Assembly (NCBI RefSeq): GCF_964355755.1
Contig: NC_092675.1
Coordinates: 18,986,912-19,050,911 of the forward strand
DNA length: 64,000 bases
Reading direction: 5' to 3'
From: Antedon mediterranea
Lineage: Eukaryota; Echinodermata; Crinoidea; Comatulida; Antedonidae
Under the pieces are notes generated by a model, which saw only the letters and a program-made list of their open reading frames with translations, made no database searches and was not told where the DNA came from. Made by a program: the position numbers and the translations under genes. How positions within the stretch are numbered: the first letter of the stretch is position 1; every line of letters starts with the position of its first letter. Below are positions 46,907 through 60,227 of the stretch, piece after piece.

Positions 46907-47687
46907 TATATGTATATATATATATAATTTCTTGGAAATCACAAAGTGTTCTAATGTCTTATGTCTCCTAAAGAGATTTAAAGAGTCGAGTTGATTCAAT
47001 ATTGGAATATTGAACAACTTTTTAATTGCAGTGGTGAAAAACAATTGTCAAATGAATATAAATACTACAGAAATACATACAAACTACGCAAAATGCATAA
47101 TGCAACGCAAGCAATGGATTATTCGAACTATCTCTTGTTATTGGTCAACTACTTGTATTGCGTTGCATTCCATTACCTAAGGCTAACTAGATTGTCACTT
47201 CGGTTACCCACGCAAAAACAACGTGCACAAAGTACAGGTAGACACAATTCAGCACTGTAAACATATTTACTTCCGATTATGGGATGGTACAACGAATTAC
47301 TGTGCACGTTGTTGTTTTTGTGCGCGTGGAAAACCTAACTACTGTTAAGTGACAAGTTCAAATCTAGTTTTATATGATTTTCTCTTCAATTTTGAAAATT
47401 GTGATACCATAATTGATTCTGGACTTGAAAGTAGTGCAGAGAATCGCTGTAGCCTAGATGTTTTGTATTGTAATCAGAAGATATTAAAAAAAAGTAATTC
47501 AAAATAATTTGATTAGGCCTAAACATCTTAATCTTATATTATAATAATACAATATCCTAAAAGAAATCCCAAGAGTGGAGGTGATTCAATATTGAATGAC
47601 TTATTTATTGCAGTGGCGCCATATATTTACAATTTTGTTTATCCAGAATACTGAAATTAATCGTAATCATCATAGATTATTTCAAAT

Positions 47688-47770
47688 TACTTGGAAATAT
47701 TTCAGGATAAACCAGCTGGTTAGGACACAATGGAGACACCCACAATGAACAGCTTTAAGCCTAAAAGAAC
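47688..47770 (+). promoter_or_regulatory. Conserved block upstream of FReD gene 1B
   Basis: Same block as at 15158, with one base missing in GACACAATGGAGACACCC. Related copies at 22463-22550 and 56376-56462 precede the gene-2 type. Confidence 0.3.
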
Positions 47771-48449
47771 AATGAAGAAAAAAGAACAATGAAGAAAAAA
47801 GAACAATATTAAACCTCTTTATCCAATATTTTAACCGGTGAGCCTTTTAAAGGTGAGAAAAAGAAATTACACAGAAATTAAAGATTATCAATGTCATTGC
47901 CATTTTTCATTTAAAAATGAAAAAAGAGGTAATGCGTATGAACGCACGATTCAATTGCAATATTTAAGACTTGCAAATAAAAATAACATTAGGCTATAAC
48001 TGGACACTTCACGCATTATGAATTGTTGCAGTTATTGAATCATATTTTGAAAATCAGGTCCTTCTCAATAAAACGAAAATAAATTTAAAAACTGAAATAC
48101 AAATAGCAAACCAAAGTTTTAGAAGGTAATCTGTATTTTAAATATTTTATTTTGTATTTTAAACTTAAAACACAATTTATAAAAAAAAAGGCGTCTAAAA
48201 AACCCAAAAGAGCATGCATATCTTAATGTTTAATTTAGTTCATGGATGCATTATTATGTAAATCAGACATTACTATCACCATTTTGATTGGTGCTCACTG
48301 TATTGATATAGTTGGATAATGGAATATCTACTGTATCTGTACCACACGTTTACGTACGTCGAGTATTTGAAGGCGAATTGTAGATTTTATTGGCACAATA
48401 ACCGTTTCATTCGTCATTCGTTATCAATACATAATTCTATAACGTCGCA

Positions 48450-51400
48450 ATGCTAACTTCAACTTTAATCATTGTCATTATTCTGCCCTTTGTCATCAGT
48501 GATGATTCGATCAATACATATGATTATACGGTTATCCTAGAGGGGCATGCTCTTGAAGGTTGGAGTTACGAGTTGAAGAATATACACAAACTAAATTGTT
48601 TGCTGGAATGTTCCAAGAAATCTGATTGTTTGTCGGTCAACTATAACCAGAAAGATCGTGTTTGTCAAATCAGCTGTAAACGGAAACGGGAAGAATCAAT
48701 TGAAAACAACATAATTCAAACGCCTGCATTTTGTTACATTGAAAAGGTAAGTGATATACGTATATCATAACTGATTTAGTGTATTAATCAAATCCAGTAA
48801 TATGATTTAACAAAACAAAAAACAAAAATTGTTTTATTAGACAAAAAAGTTTGTAAATCTGGAGCCAGTTTGGACTTTGCGTCTAATTTGTTACGATTTT
48901 GTTTGAAAGATCTAATGAAATTATACAATTTAATATTACAAATTAACGGTATTTTCCTTCAGGTTCTGGGCACCGATTTCGAAAGGCGTAAGTATACAAA
49001 TTCTATATATTCATTAAATTAAACTCATTTTGTAGTATATCATATTCACATCAAAAGTTTGCACATTAATGAATTACATTACTTTTCCAATTTGAAATTG
49101 ACTTTCCTCTATTAGATATATACTAGCTCTTTTCTCTTTGGGTGTTAAAATAAAGCTTATTTAAAAACAAAGTTTAGTGGTTTCATGTGCGTGGATGAAA
49201 CCAAAGAATATATATTTTTTCTTTGCTGAGTTATATATGAGGTAGAGTTCCATTGGATATAGAAGACACAGGGTGTTAACCAATCACACAAGCATTTATT
49301 GTGTGCATAGGTTGTAACTCAGATATGATTCAGATCGTCCACATTGAAAACTAAAAAATGAATAGAAAAATTACTTTAATCTATTGACAAAATAGGCAAA
49401 AACAATGAATAAACTATCCTGATATGCCTAACATATACCAGTGTGCTCTTTAAAAAAAAATAAATACATCAACATTTTTTTAATTTTAGAGATAGAGAGG
49501 GACTGTAGTGAAATTTTACAATATAATCCTTCTGCTGAGAGTGGTGAATATGCGATACAGACTAATAATGGAGAACCACAGTTTACTGTGTACTGTGAGA
49601 TAAGGAGTGATGCAGGATGGACAGTAAGTATACAGTAGGCAACAATTTATTCAAAGATATTATAAGTAAATCCAACATCATTGCCACAGTTTACTAATTC
49701 ATTACTAAAACAGTGCCAGAAACAGAAGACACTGGTATGGGTTTGGAAGCCTTAACACAGCTTTGGAAACGTTCAGGTTGACAATGATGTTGAAGTGTTG
49801 CCAGAAAGACCAATCAGTATATACTAATGTTCTAAAACTTGCATACTAAGAACCAAGAAGCAAATTAATGTAAAATGGTATTTTAGTCAAATTTTAATAT
49901 CCATTGACATACCTTAATCAGAACATTAGGCCTACTGGTCAGGTTCTCATTTCATTCATTTCTATTTACTCCAGTTGATGGCTTGCCATCACTGTTTCAG
50001 TAGAGTATAGATAACTATATTTTCATTGTCAGGTGATACAGAGAAGACAAGATGGATCAGTTAATTTCTACCGTAATTGGACAGAATACAAAGAGGGTTT
50101 TGGAAACGTGAACTCAGAATTCTGGCTTGGTAATGAACAGATCTACCGCATAACTTCTAACGGCAGTTTTGAGCTATTAGTAGAGATGACGGACCACTTG
50201 GATGTAACAAAGTTTGCAAAATATTCTCACTTCCATATTGGTACTGAGGAGTCTAACTATGTTTTGACAATCAGTGGATACACAGGAACTGCGGGTTAGT
50301 ATATTCAATCAATTTTTATCTGAAGAAAGTAAACAAAGAATTAACATTGATACTTTAGCACTCCTACACCCTTTGTCACTTTTAGTAAAAATTAGTCTAT
50401 GGACTTCACATACTGTATGTTTTTATTTTATTTATCACATTTAAAGTGTATAATAAAATTAATTTTTAAAATTACAACTGCTTAAATAGATGATAAGGGC
50501 ATTGGCTGGGACAGAACATAAAACATGTACTGTACCCAAGGTTCCTTAATTTTAGGGTACTATAGCATTTGTAGCAAATGAAATTGGAAAGAAATGGAAT
50601 CTTACCACAAATAAAATAGATAAATATAAATGAGGAACACATGGTAAAATGTAATGTATTATTAATCAAGTCTATTTGCAAATATTGTACAAAATATCAA
50701 GTAAAAAGATAGAAATCAAATTTCACCAAGGTATTTGGAACTTATTTAGGTTAGAAATAAAAGAAACTGATTTCAAATAAATACTGTAAATGGAAATATT
50801 TTCGCATACAGAATGATTCCCTATTAACTACTTTCATTTCGTTTTCGTGTGTTGATATTTTCACAAATTCCATTTTAGTCTAGGCCTAATGTACCTTAAA
50901 TTATTTTATTTTTGTATCGCAAAGGTCAAGTATAAACGTGTCAACAAACGAGCTACCATATAATAACATCCTGTTTTGTAGCTGTCTAGTCTACATTCCG
51001 TATTTACAGTACTCCAGTAGTAAATTAAATGTTTCTATATTTGTTTAATCCTTTTTAGAATCGCAAATCTTCTAATAAACTAACTGCTAAACTTACATGC
51101 AATATCGATCGCTGCAGTACTGACACAATAAGAATCTGTAGCTGTTTTCGGTTTACATAGTTCACAAAATTTGCGAAAATTAAACCATTGCAAAATAATG
51201 GCATATATACTGTACAGAGTGTATTATGCAACATACTAAATCTGAAAGAAGTTGGACAAACGTTAAAAAAAGGCTTCTAAAAGCATCTGAAAAATATTCC
51301 TTCTTACATGCCTGAAAAAATTCTAACTATAATAAAATGTTCAAATGCACTCACAGTACAACAACTTATCTTATCAATAGATCATGTTAAAATTATTATA

Positions 51401-53567
51401 CTGCATATACTGCAGTAACTACATTTACTGATTTTAGTTTGTTTTAATGTAGTAGGCATTTATGAGGCAGTCAATGCAACAGTATGTGTATGATTAATGT
51501 AGTAGGCATTTATGAGGCAGTCAATGCAACAGTATGTGAATGATTAATGTAGTAGGCATTTATGAGGCAGTCAATGCAACAGTATGTGTATGATTAATGT
51601 AGTAGACATTTATGAGGCAGTCAATGCAACAGTATGTGTATGATTAATGTAGTAGGCATTTATGAGGCAGTCAATGCAACAGTATGTGTATGATTAATGT
51701 AGTAGGCATTTATGAGGCAGTCAATGCAACAGTATGTGTATGATTAATGTAGTAGACATTTATGAGGCAGTCAATGCAACAGTATGTGTATGATTAATGT
51801 AGTAGACATTTATGAGGCAGTCAATGCAACAGTATGTGTATGATTAATGTAGTAGGCATTTATGAGGCAGTCAATGCAACAGTATGTGTATGATTAATGT
51901 AGTAGACATTTATGAGGCAGTCAATGCAACAGTATGTGTATGATTAATGTAGTAGGCATTTATGAGGCAGTCAATGCAACAGTATGTGTATGATTAATGT
52001 AGTAGACATTTATGAGGCAGTCAATGCAACAGTATGTGTATGATTAATGTAGTAGGCATTTATGAGGCAGTCAATGCAACAGTATGTGTATGATTAATGT
52101 AGTAGACATTTATGAGGCAGTCAATGCAACAGTATGTGTATGATTAATGTAGTAGGCATTTATGAGGCAGTCAATGCAACAGTATGTGTATGATTAATGT
52201 AGTAGACATTTATGAGGCAGTCAATGCAACAGTATGTGTATGATTAATGTAGTAGGCATTTATGAGGCAGTCAATGCAACAGTATGTGTATGATTAATGT
52301 AGTAGGCATTTATGAGGCAGTCAATGCAACAGTATGTGTATGATTAATGTAGTAGGCATTTATGAGGCAGTCAATGCAACAGTATGTGTATGATTAATGT
52401 AGTAGGCATTTATGAGGCAGTCAATGCAACAGTATGTGAATGATTAATGTAGTAGGCATTTATGAGGCAGTCAATGCAACAGTATGTGAATGATTAATGT
52501 AGTAGGCATTTATGAGGCAGTCAATGCAACAGTATGTGTATGATTAATGTAGTAGGCATTTATGAGGCAGTCAATGCAACAGTATGTGTATGATTAATAT
52601 CCAAACAAGCTTGATAAATAATTGCAGGAAAAAGAGTGAAAAAAATATAATTACAGTAGTAACTACAGAATTATAGAATCCTCTACCGGCCAAAATTTTT
52701 TTTTTTGTAAAATCAGACAAAACACCTTACAATAACATATAGTCTACTCGCACATTACAGTTATTTTGTATTTGCATTCATCACCTGTTCTAATTCAATA
52801 GGATTATTCAGTGGTCCCTAAACAGGAGCCAGAGATAACAACTAGGGACCCTCTAGACTGCAAGGTTGATATATCTGGTGCACTTAATAAAGTTAAACAA
52901 ATTGAAATCTAAAATAAAAATCATAGTGTGTGTATACTCTAGTACAGTTTCATATAACTTGGGTTTTCTTCATAATTGAAATGCATTGCTTTTAAAGTAT
53001 AATAACTCTGACAAAACAAAATATATAAAATAAAGGATATATGATATATAAGAATAGTTCATAACTAAAACTTAAAAACAAATTAATACTATTTATAAAT
53101 TGTGTTTATGATTTAATCTATGGCACACAATTTGACAACAAAAATTAAATCTATTAATAAATTACAAATTGTAGGGTATATTTATTATTATTATTTTCCC
53201 TTTTATATCAAATATCTTTCTTTATTTGTAATACAAAGAAAAACAAATATTTAAAAATGAATTTTAATTTAAAGATATATGAAGTAAACTAAAGATGATC
53301 TACTATCTTGTTTGTGTAGGTGATTCTTTGGCATCCCACAATGGTAAACAATTTACAACGTATGATAGAGACAATGATAAGAGTAGTCGTAACTGTGCTG
53401 AGACATTCAAAGGTGGTTGGTGGTACGAAAACTGTCATTATTCAAACCTGAATGGGCTTTACCTTATACCAGGTACAGCTAATTACACTGGCATCAACTG
53501 GAGGTATTTCCATAATAATAAAAACAGTCTCAAGAAGACAGTGATGATGGTTAAAAGAGTGCCATAA
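48450..53567 (+). CDS. Secreted PAN/apple + fibrinogen-related-domain protein (FReD gene 1B)
   Basis: Five exons: 48450-48746, 48963-48987, 49490-49623, 50033-50294 and 53320-53567. Exon lengths (297, 25, 134, 262, 248 nt) and phases are the same as gene 1A; 321 aa. The signal peptide and PAN-like exon are identical to 1A. Substitutions relative to 1A: Ser to Phe in the microexon, Gly to Glu in TNNGEPQF, Asp to Glu in GTEESNY, Thr to Ile in LYLIPGT, Ala to Val in the final KRVP. All FReD cysteines, DRDND and the GGWWYENC motif are kept, so both copies are predicted functional. The last intron is 1.06 kb longer than in 1A, largely from the minisatellite. Role as a secreted glycan-binding lectin is inferred from the family. 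Confidence 0.9.
51445..52594. repeat. 50-bp minisatellite, 23 copies, in last intron of gene 1B
   Basis: Exactly 1150 bp of head-to-tail units starting TAATGTAGTAGGCATTTATG. Variants are AGTAGACATT in place of AGTAGGCATT, which alternates unit by unit through much of the middle, and TGTGAATGAT in place of TGTGTATGAT in three units (second, and two near the right end). The alternation indicates amplification of a two-unit, 100-bp higher-order repeat. Confidence 0.97.
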
Positions 53568-53687
53568 GAGAGTTGTCATGATTCAGACCTGAAAAGGCTT
53601 CATCTCACACTGCTGATTACAATGGCATCAACTGGGATCGCTATTTTTTATCAAAGACAACAGTGATGCTGGTTATAAGACCACCAT
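53568..53687 (+). pseudogene. Decayed FReD C-terminal duplicate in the 3' UTR of gene 1B
   Basis: Same relic as at 19984-20103, with one base different near CACACTGCTGATTAC. It contains NGINWDRYFLSK and ends IRPP-stop. Confidence 0.65.
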
Positions 53688-56600
53688 AACAAATCAGAAT
53701 CTGTAGTTATTTAATAATTTAGATTCCTTTTTGTTTCTTTTAAATATCATTTTGCCTTATCATTAAATTTTATTATAATAATCTCATATGTTATAACATT
53801 AATAATCAAATATATTGTCATATCAACTGTGATTTGTATTAAATTTATATATGGAATTTTTTATTTTGAATTTTAAATTATATAATTGTAACAATGAATG
53901 TTTTATTATTCATCTTTTTTAAATATTATACCAAATAATATATTCAAGTCATTCTGTAAAAAAATATTATTTTATTATTTAAAACTATGCTACAATACAT
54001 AATAGTAACATTATTATTATCATGTTTTTATATAATAATAACAAATTGATATCTAATCATAAATCAGTATTTCCTATATTTTCATTAATTAATAATTAGT
54101 AGTGTTATAATCTAATATTTGCTGAAGTTCTTAAATGAATCTTGTTTTGAAATGATTAAAAATGAAATAAAAACTTACATTGAATGTAGGCCTACATAAA
54201 TGTTGATGTATTTTCCAAGGCAAAGGCGAACGTATATAAACATTAAAAAGCAAATAAACTACTACAAAATTTAAGATCTAAATCTTTGAATGTATTAGCG
54301 TAAAAAATCACTTTCAACTTCGCTACACATTCAAACCTAACTGGGCTTGACCTTTTAACACCTAGATGTTCTGATAATAGAAATAAGGATATAGTCCTCT
54401 TTTGTTTAGCCTTTTAGCTATTATACATTTGGCCTTATCATTAAATAATTATTTTATTATAATAAAAGCTAGTTATGTAATCCAAATTGTATAACAAAAT
54501 ATATTGTCATATCAACTTTGATTTGTTTAAAATTTTATATATGGAATTTTTAATTTTGTATTTTGAATTATATAATAGTAACAATGACTGTTTTATTATT
54601 AATCATTTTTAAATATTATAACTAATAATATATTCAAGTCATTCAGTAAAAAAATATTTTTTTTTATTTAAAACTATGCTACAATACATAATAGTAACAT
54701 TATCATTATTGCTTTTTAATTAATAAAATCAAATTGATACCTAATCATAAATCAGTATTTCCTATATTTTATGATATATTCTAATTAATTATATTCTAGT
54801 AGTTTTAGGAGTATTTTCAATGCTGAAGTTTTTAAATTGAATCTTGTTTTGAATTGATTAAAAATTAAATAAAAACTTACAATTAATGTAGGCCTACATG
54901 TTATATATCTTATTATATTGGTTTTGATCTAAGAAATTAGTGACATTAGCAAACACAAGTTGAATGCTTATTTATTTTCCAAGGTAAAGGTGAAAGTATT
55001 AAACATTAAAAAGCAAATAAACTACTACAAAATTTAGGAAAAACTCCAACTTTTAATGTAAAAAATCACTTAGTCAGCAAAAACAAAACTTTGATCAATT
55101 GTTTTTGTATGAATTTTAATTTATGAATCTGCTTGATACTTTGATGTTTGTATGTTAGTTATACACATTGTTGTTACTGCACATATATGGGGTATCAAAA
55201 TGACCGTAATGGTACCGGAAGGTTCTAAACTGTATTTGAGCATCATCCGCCATCTGGAATACAAGTTATGGGTCAAAATTCCCAATCTTTTTCCCACTTT
55301 TTATGTCTGTTCGTTATACAAATTTTTGTTTCTGCACGTAACCATAAATGTGGGGTATCAAAATGACTGCAATTGTACTGTGAAGGTTTTAAACTACATT
55401 TAAAAAATTCCTCAAGTCAGGAGGGGTAGGGGGGAGTTAAAGGAAATGGTGATTTGCTTGGGCTAAGAGTAGTAGGCTATCATTTTGAATTGAATTTTAA
55501 GTATTTCTGGAAAGGGGTTGGGAGTTTGAGGTGGGTGGTTTTTTTTAAAATCATCCGAGTATGGGATATGATTGAAGAGGGGTGGAGGTTGGCGAGTACA
55601 GGGAGATACTGGCGTCCGGGGGTTATGAGACGTATCGAATTAGTCAGAATTGTACTAAGGCAGGTGTAATAAAAGTGCATACCAATTGAAAAGTAGTATA
55701 TAAGTTATTGATTTACCATTCACACCAATTATGTATCTTGAAAAATTGTGATACACCATTATGATTCTTGACTTGAAAGCAGTGTTACATATTGTTGCTT
55801 GAGAGATGTCCAGCTACATTTTGCAGTGATTTCATTCAGTGTACTTCTGTCATAGTTACGTACAATTTTTGATGTTTTGCAGAATTATACTAGCTGTTTA
55901 AATAACTGTTGTTCTGTATTAATAAACAGTCTTCTAAAAGAGTTTAAAAAATGTAATTCGGTATGGAACAATAATTATTTAATTTCAATCAATCAATCAT
56001 AAACATTTTTATTCCAAAATAAAACAAAAACATATACAAATACAATACAATGATGGAATGGAATGGGATACAAAATAAGCAATTTGTTGAACAATATCAT
56101 CACCATATAATATAATAAAAGAAAATATTGGAATATTGAATTATTTTTTTTAGTGCTGCCACATTGTCACAAGGAAATGGAATAAACTATGCTTGGACAA
56201 AAACTAGAGACAAATCAATTATGACCTCTGTACACTTCAAATGACATAAGTTACTTCACAAAAAGGGTTTTCCATGGCCGTACAATTGTCAAAAGAAATT
56301 AGCATTTGAAACAAAAAAATATTAGTATATCAGTTATATTATTATATAGTAAGTTGAAAAAAATTATTATAACTTACTTGGAAATATTTCAGGATAAACC
56401 AGCTGGTTAGGACACAATGGAAGACACCCACAATGAACAGCTTCAAGCCTAAAAGAACAATATTAAATTTAATTTCTATTTTTAATATTTTTACCGGTCA
56501 GCAATTTTAAAATTGAGAATGTAAGAAACTCACACATTTGTCTTTACAATACAACAGTCAAATTTACCTAGAAATATGCTATTGCTATTATTAGATTTAA

Positions 56601-59600
56601 TTTCTTTATTGGTCACTTATTTTTTTAAAGTATCTGAATCTCAATTGAAATTTTATTACTTTCATAATTGTAAAAATTAATGCACTAAAAAAATAACATT
56701 TATGGCAAATAAACAAATATGTATCAATAGAAGTTTATCAAGTATAAAACATAACAACATTTATGCATAACTAAAATATAAATAAAGACATAGAAGAGTT
56801 AGGCACATCTTTTCTCATTTAATTACAAATGTATTTATTATGATCAGAAACAGACTGGTTGATTTCATTTCTAAAATCGTACAAAGCTACATCGAAGGCT
56901 GCTGTAAATACGTTATTAACATTTTTTACATAAGCTAATAAATATAACAAACTATATGCATGAGAGTGTTTCTGTGTTATTTAACATTGATATTCATAAC
57001 ACTGAGCCATATGGACAACTGGGGACATAGAAGTAGAAAGAAAAGTAGCTGAGAACTCATTCAAACTTATCATCCTGTCTTGAAAAAGCCAGTTACTAGA
57101 GTGTTTAATCTCATTCACAAACAAATTAGCTAAACAAATTAAAAAATCCCAAATTCTATCTTGAGTGTTTACAAACAGCAAATTACAAAGTGTTTCATCT
57201 CATTCACGAACAAATTAGCTAAACAAATTAACAACAAATCTAAACCAACTTATACATTAATCAAATATTGTTCAGTAAAATGTAATTTGTAACATTCAGA
57301 TTATATAAATAAACCATCTTAGTTGAACAGATTTGGTTAGAAAACATCTGGGTTGTTCTCCAAACAATCTCCATAAAAGAGAGGTGTTCCAACATTGCAT
57401 TGTCAGATAGATTCATCGTTCAACTGAGGTGTGGAAAACATAGAACATAGGTGTAAGTATTACCTTTCTGCTTGTATATTAATTTAGCCTACTGACAACT
57501 TAAATTCTAAAATTAGAGAGATGATTTCAGAATGCGAAAGATACACTTGTAGAATCTTTTGTGTCGCTTTCTAAAGCTTGAGATTGGTTGAAATCAGTAT
57601 TTTCTTGAACAGATATATAAGTTGAAAAAATAACCATAACAAAATGCTCTTGTATGTATGTAGTCGCCTGTCATCTATATATAAATTTACGTAAGGGAAA
57701 AATTCGGTAAATTGCGCCTTACATCTAGAATTTTTACTCGATGGTATATAAAGTTGGTTCGTACTTTCGGTACTGATTTTAACCACCTGATGTAATCCTG
57801 TTTACTAATTAAATTAAGTTAGATAATTAGTTATTGACGATTAAAACGAATTTAGGTTCAACGATTGGTATACACCGTCTAATGGATGTCCATCTTGAAA
57901 AATACCCGCCACAAAAATGCGAGGAGGCTTCGCATTTTCCTATCTCCTCCTGCGATAATTGTTTTTAATAGCTGAAAACCGGTTGAACAGCTAGAGTATC
58001 AGTATCATAATGTTGAAGACAGGCCGATTTTCTTTACAAAATAATATTTTGATAGATTTAATATACGATTATACAAATGTATTGATTTGCGATGAATGGA
58101 ACATCCCAATCTCTCAGTCTGCCAGAGTTTGGTTTAACACAAGTAGGTAAATGTATGAGTCCTTGGTTTAACACATACAGTAGGTAAATATATGGTCCCT
58201 TTGAGAATAAACTTGCAATACTTTGACAATACTGTAAATACCTATTAACTATTTTGGTCCTCATTTGAATCGAACATTTCTTACTGTGAATGTTCGTACT
58301 GTTAGATGTAATATAAAAATATATACAAATAAACTTTATTACTGAGATTGTGGTTAGGCTTCACTGTTAGATATATAAACACATTATTATATACAAATAA
58401 ACTTTATACTAACAGTTCCCTCTCAACGTTTGTATTAATTATTAATTAATAATTACCAATAATATAAACGTCGTAGTGGTGTATCGTGACATGTACTTTA
58501 ATATTTCAATTGATTATGACAGTGACAGTTTTAACAAAGTATTAAATCGCAAATGTTTTACTGTATTTAGAGGTATATTATTTATAGGCCTATAAAACAT
58601 GAACAAAATAATATTTTGTTCATGTGTATTTCATGGATAAAGAATATATTTAAAAATTGTTCCTCTTTGTACCTATCCGCTTTCCCATCCCTCAAACCTA
58701 ATGTTACATACAAAACACAAATTGGGTTTCTTTAAATGAGTCCAAATCAAACATTTGAACTCATTTTGTGATAAGTTTCTCCTTCGGAAGTAATTCCCAG
58801 GGTGCTAATTTTAGTTGACTACATAAATCATCGTGTCTATTTATTCGTTTCTGTAAACGACAATGTATTGTAGTCCTGCGGTACGTATATTTGAAATCGC
58901 CAGTTTTGTTACGCTGAAATTACTTTGTATTCGAGAACCATCTGTGGGCACGACCTAGATGGTACGCGAGCGAAGCGAGCGTACCATCTAGTTTAATTAA
59001 TACTCACTTGGGCTCAAATCTCAACTAATTTAAAAGTCTTATCTCACAAATATTAGTTTGATTTTAATTCACTGCTGTTTTTTTAATTCACTGCTGTTAT
59101 TATATATTTTTTTATACTTTTCTATCTATTTAATTGTGATTTTCATCCCATTATTACTAAAAAAAACATTGTCACCAAATTCATTGTCTTTTTTATTTTT
59201 TTGTTTGAAAATACAGACTTGAGAAATCGATTTGCAGACCACAAACATCCGATAAGAATTACGTTGTTTTCATATCGTATTTGGCTATATGGGGGCGGGC
59301 GGTATGTAATATATGGATTTCGAATCAACTAATGATCATTTGGTTTCAAAATTAAAAAGATCGATTACGTACAGTACTACTAATAACAGTATGATCGAGA
59401 CTAAAATAAAAACTATTGAAATATTATAATATCGTTTTGCCAAGTCTGGGTGGGTGGAAATTTATTAAATTATTTCTGCAAAATAATGATCCATTCAATG
59501 TTTGATTTGCGGAGAAGCTAGCCTATCATATCAAGTCGAGTTTCATGTTCTTGGGAAAAATCCCATCAAATGTTTACCAGACTACTAGGCATATAAAATT

Positions 59601-60227
59601 ATTTCTAGCCTTCAGAAACTTTCATTATCACATCATCATCGCTTCGCGATAATGTACCAAGGTACACACGTGTGTCTCCACACCAGCTAAACATATCATA
59701 GCGTATGCGCATCATCTTAGTTGTTGAATCTTTGAAATTCTAAAATATGAATATTAAAACTGTGTACAAGTAAGTAGCCAATCGCATGCGGCTGAAACTA
59801 GTCAACCGGATAATCGTATGCACCAAGAATTCTTGGTGTCAAACCACGTGACTTGCACGTGTTTGCCCAGACGGAGTATCCAAACTCAAGTACGTATGAA
59901 ACGCCATATGTGCAAACATATTTATATTTTTACTAATATTAAAGACAAAACTCCGTCTGGAATCCAGACTATAACCAAATATGCCTAACTACTTCTAAAA
60001 ATTATAATTAATAGTGTGCTCAGCATTTAAATTATGGTAAAAAAATAAAGCTTTTGTCTCTCCTTAGTGCTCCACTTTCACGTTTATTGTTATGTTTATA
60101 TTGTCTTTACTGAAAGAAATAAAATAAATAATAAACTAACAAACAAATAAGGATTGCTTTAACATTTGTTGTTTGCTCTTCTGTTGTCAGTTTTATTGTG
60201 AGAGGAAGCTTTAAAGTCTGATTCAGA
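53688..60227 (+). other. Intergenic region between FReD genes 1B and 2B
   Basis: Counterpart of 20104-24782. 54096-54266 is the downstream phrase shared with 1714. 55152-55400 has a two-fold imperfect repeat of TATGGGGTATCAAAATGACC, about half of which is missing from copy A. 55760 carries the TTCTTGACTTGAAAGCAGTG phrase. 56376-56462 is the conserved block. The 60-83-aa frames here are not conserved as proteins between copies. Confidence 0.6.
57674..58991 (+). mobile_element. Helitron-like non-autonomous element, 1.3 kb
   Basis: The empty site in copy A is at about 23600 (CCTGTCATTGTAATTAATAC). The insertion in B lies between A and T with no target duplication. It starts TCTATATATAAATTTACG and ends in a 37-nt perfect hairpin (58955-58991) with a 13-bp stem CTAGATGGTACGC and loop GAGCGAAGCGA, terminating CTAG. 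5'-TC, 3'-CTAG, a terminal hairpin and A/T insertion are Helitron hallmarks. There is no Rep/helicase ORF inside. Confidence 0.65.

Noticed and set aside
51445-52594. CRISPR-like array
   Set aside because: The units are contiguous 50-bp head-to-tail repeats with no unique spacers, in a eukaryotic intron; it is a minisatellite.
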